A DNA stretch of 6,266 nucleotides from an uncultured delta proteobacterium (lineage in GTDB: Bacteria; RBG-13-61-14; DRUE01), in contig CAIUDS010000316.1 of NCBI GenBank assembly GCA_903897985.1, positions 1 through 6,266 on the forward strand. The letters run 5' to 3'. How positions within the stretch are numbered: position 1 is the first letter of the stretch; the number at the start of each line of letters is the position of its first letter. The notes under the pieces were generated by a model that was not told where the DNA came from, ran no database searches, and saw nothing but the letters and a program-made list of their open reading frames with translations. A program made the position numbers and the translations under genes. Shown here piece after piece: positions 6,058 through 6,266 of the stretch.

Positions 6058-6266
6058 GAAATGACCCTCTCGCGGCTGCGGTGGAGCAGCCAGATAAAGA
6101 AGGGTCCGCCCAGGATGGCGGTGATGACCCCGACCGGGAGTTCCGCGGGCGCGATGATGATGCGGGCGAGCAGGTCGCAGAGCACGAGGAACACGGCTCC
6201 AAAGAGGAAACTGGCGGGGAGCAGGAGACGGTGGTCGGGTCCGAAGATCAGGCGGATGAGGTGCGG
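6054..6266 (-). CDS. FecCD/BtuC-family permease, C-terminal 70 residues (partial)
   Basis: The membrane-spanning permease that partners the ATPase, cut by the right window edge. Reading from 6266 without any stop gives 70 residues that match the end of the FecCD family: PHLIRLIFGPDHRLLLP at the start, then a hydrophobic segment (SFLFGAVFLVLCDLLAR), the hallmark APAELPVGVITAILGGPFF, a short final hydrophobic stretch, and a basic tail HRSRERVIS. In this family the P-H-L-x-R and E-L-P-V-G stretches lie near the coupling region and the last helix. The TGA (6054-6056) overlaps the ATPase ATG by four bases. Most of the protein, about 260 or more residues, lies outside the window. The family is secure; the substrate is unknown. 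Confidence 0.93.
   Translation of the reverse strand, partial: PHLIRLIFGPDHRLLLPASFLFGAVFLVLCDLLARIIIAPAELPVGVITAILGGPFFIWLLHRSRERVIS
6065..6071 (-). promoter_or_regulatory. Ribosome binding site of the ABC ATPase inside the permease end
   Basis: On the minus strand GAGAGGG lies seven bases before the ATPase ATG (6057-6055), within the codons for the basic tail of the permease. This supports the chosen start and reinitiation by ribosomes finishing the permease. Confidence 0.75.

Overview
The window is GC-rich bacterial DNA, apparently from a Gram-negative (diderm) organism. Two genes encode Sec-type signal peptides on proteins expected in the periplasm, and a FecCD/BtuC-type metal or cofactor importer lies at the right edge. 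The phylum cannot be read from the sequence. The mix of short ATTCCC...GGGAAT intergenic repeats, a large M16 protease and a sugar-binding protein with no transporter beside it would fit many environmental lineages (Desulfobacterota, Omnitrophota and similar), but that is only an impression.

Layout from left to right. Bases 1-380 hold no convincing gene. They contain an inverted pair of ATTCCC-N8/9-GGGAAT palindromes, some weaker dyads, and a perfect 8-bp hairpin directly before a ribosome binding site. Bases 381-3209 (+) encode a 942-residue secreted M16 zinc protease built of two fused halves: zinc site in the N-terminal half, substrate-binding Arg/Tyr pair in the C-terminal half. A 140-base gap carries dyads and a good sigma70-type promoter. 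Bases 3350-4564 (+) encode a XylF-like periplasmic sugar-binding protein. Its recognisable sequence ends near base 4360, but its frame runs on 148 bases into the next gene. Bases 4417-5274 (+) encode RsmI, the 16S rRNA C1402 2'-O-methyltransferase. Three bases later, on the opposite strand, come an iron/B12-type ABC ATPase (5278-6057) and the last 70 codons of its FecCD permease (6054-6266, running off the window), overlapping through ATGA.

How the genes relate. The plus-strand genes do not form an obvious pathway: a periplasmic protease, an orphan sugar-binding protein with its own promoter, and an rRNA methyltransferase. The minus-strand pair is the end of a standard importer operon whose binding protein and permease start should lie to the right of the window. 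Pitrilysin-type periplasmic proteases have in some bacteria been tied to iron acquisition, so a link to the neighbouring importer is conceivable, but nothing in the sequence shows one.

No new multi-gene system is evident. The observation most worth following is the end of the xylF-like gene. The expected stop is displaced by one base at a CCCC run, inside a set of three mutually exclusive hairpin arms followed by a T run, directly upstream of rsmI. An ordinary one-base indel or assembly error is the leading explanation; a programmed +1 frameshift is the speculative one.
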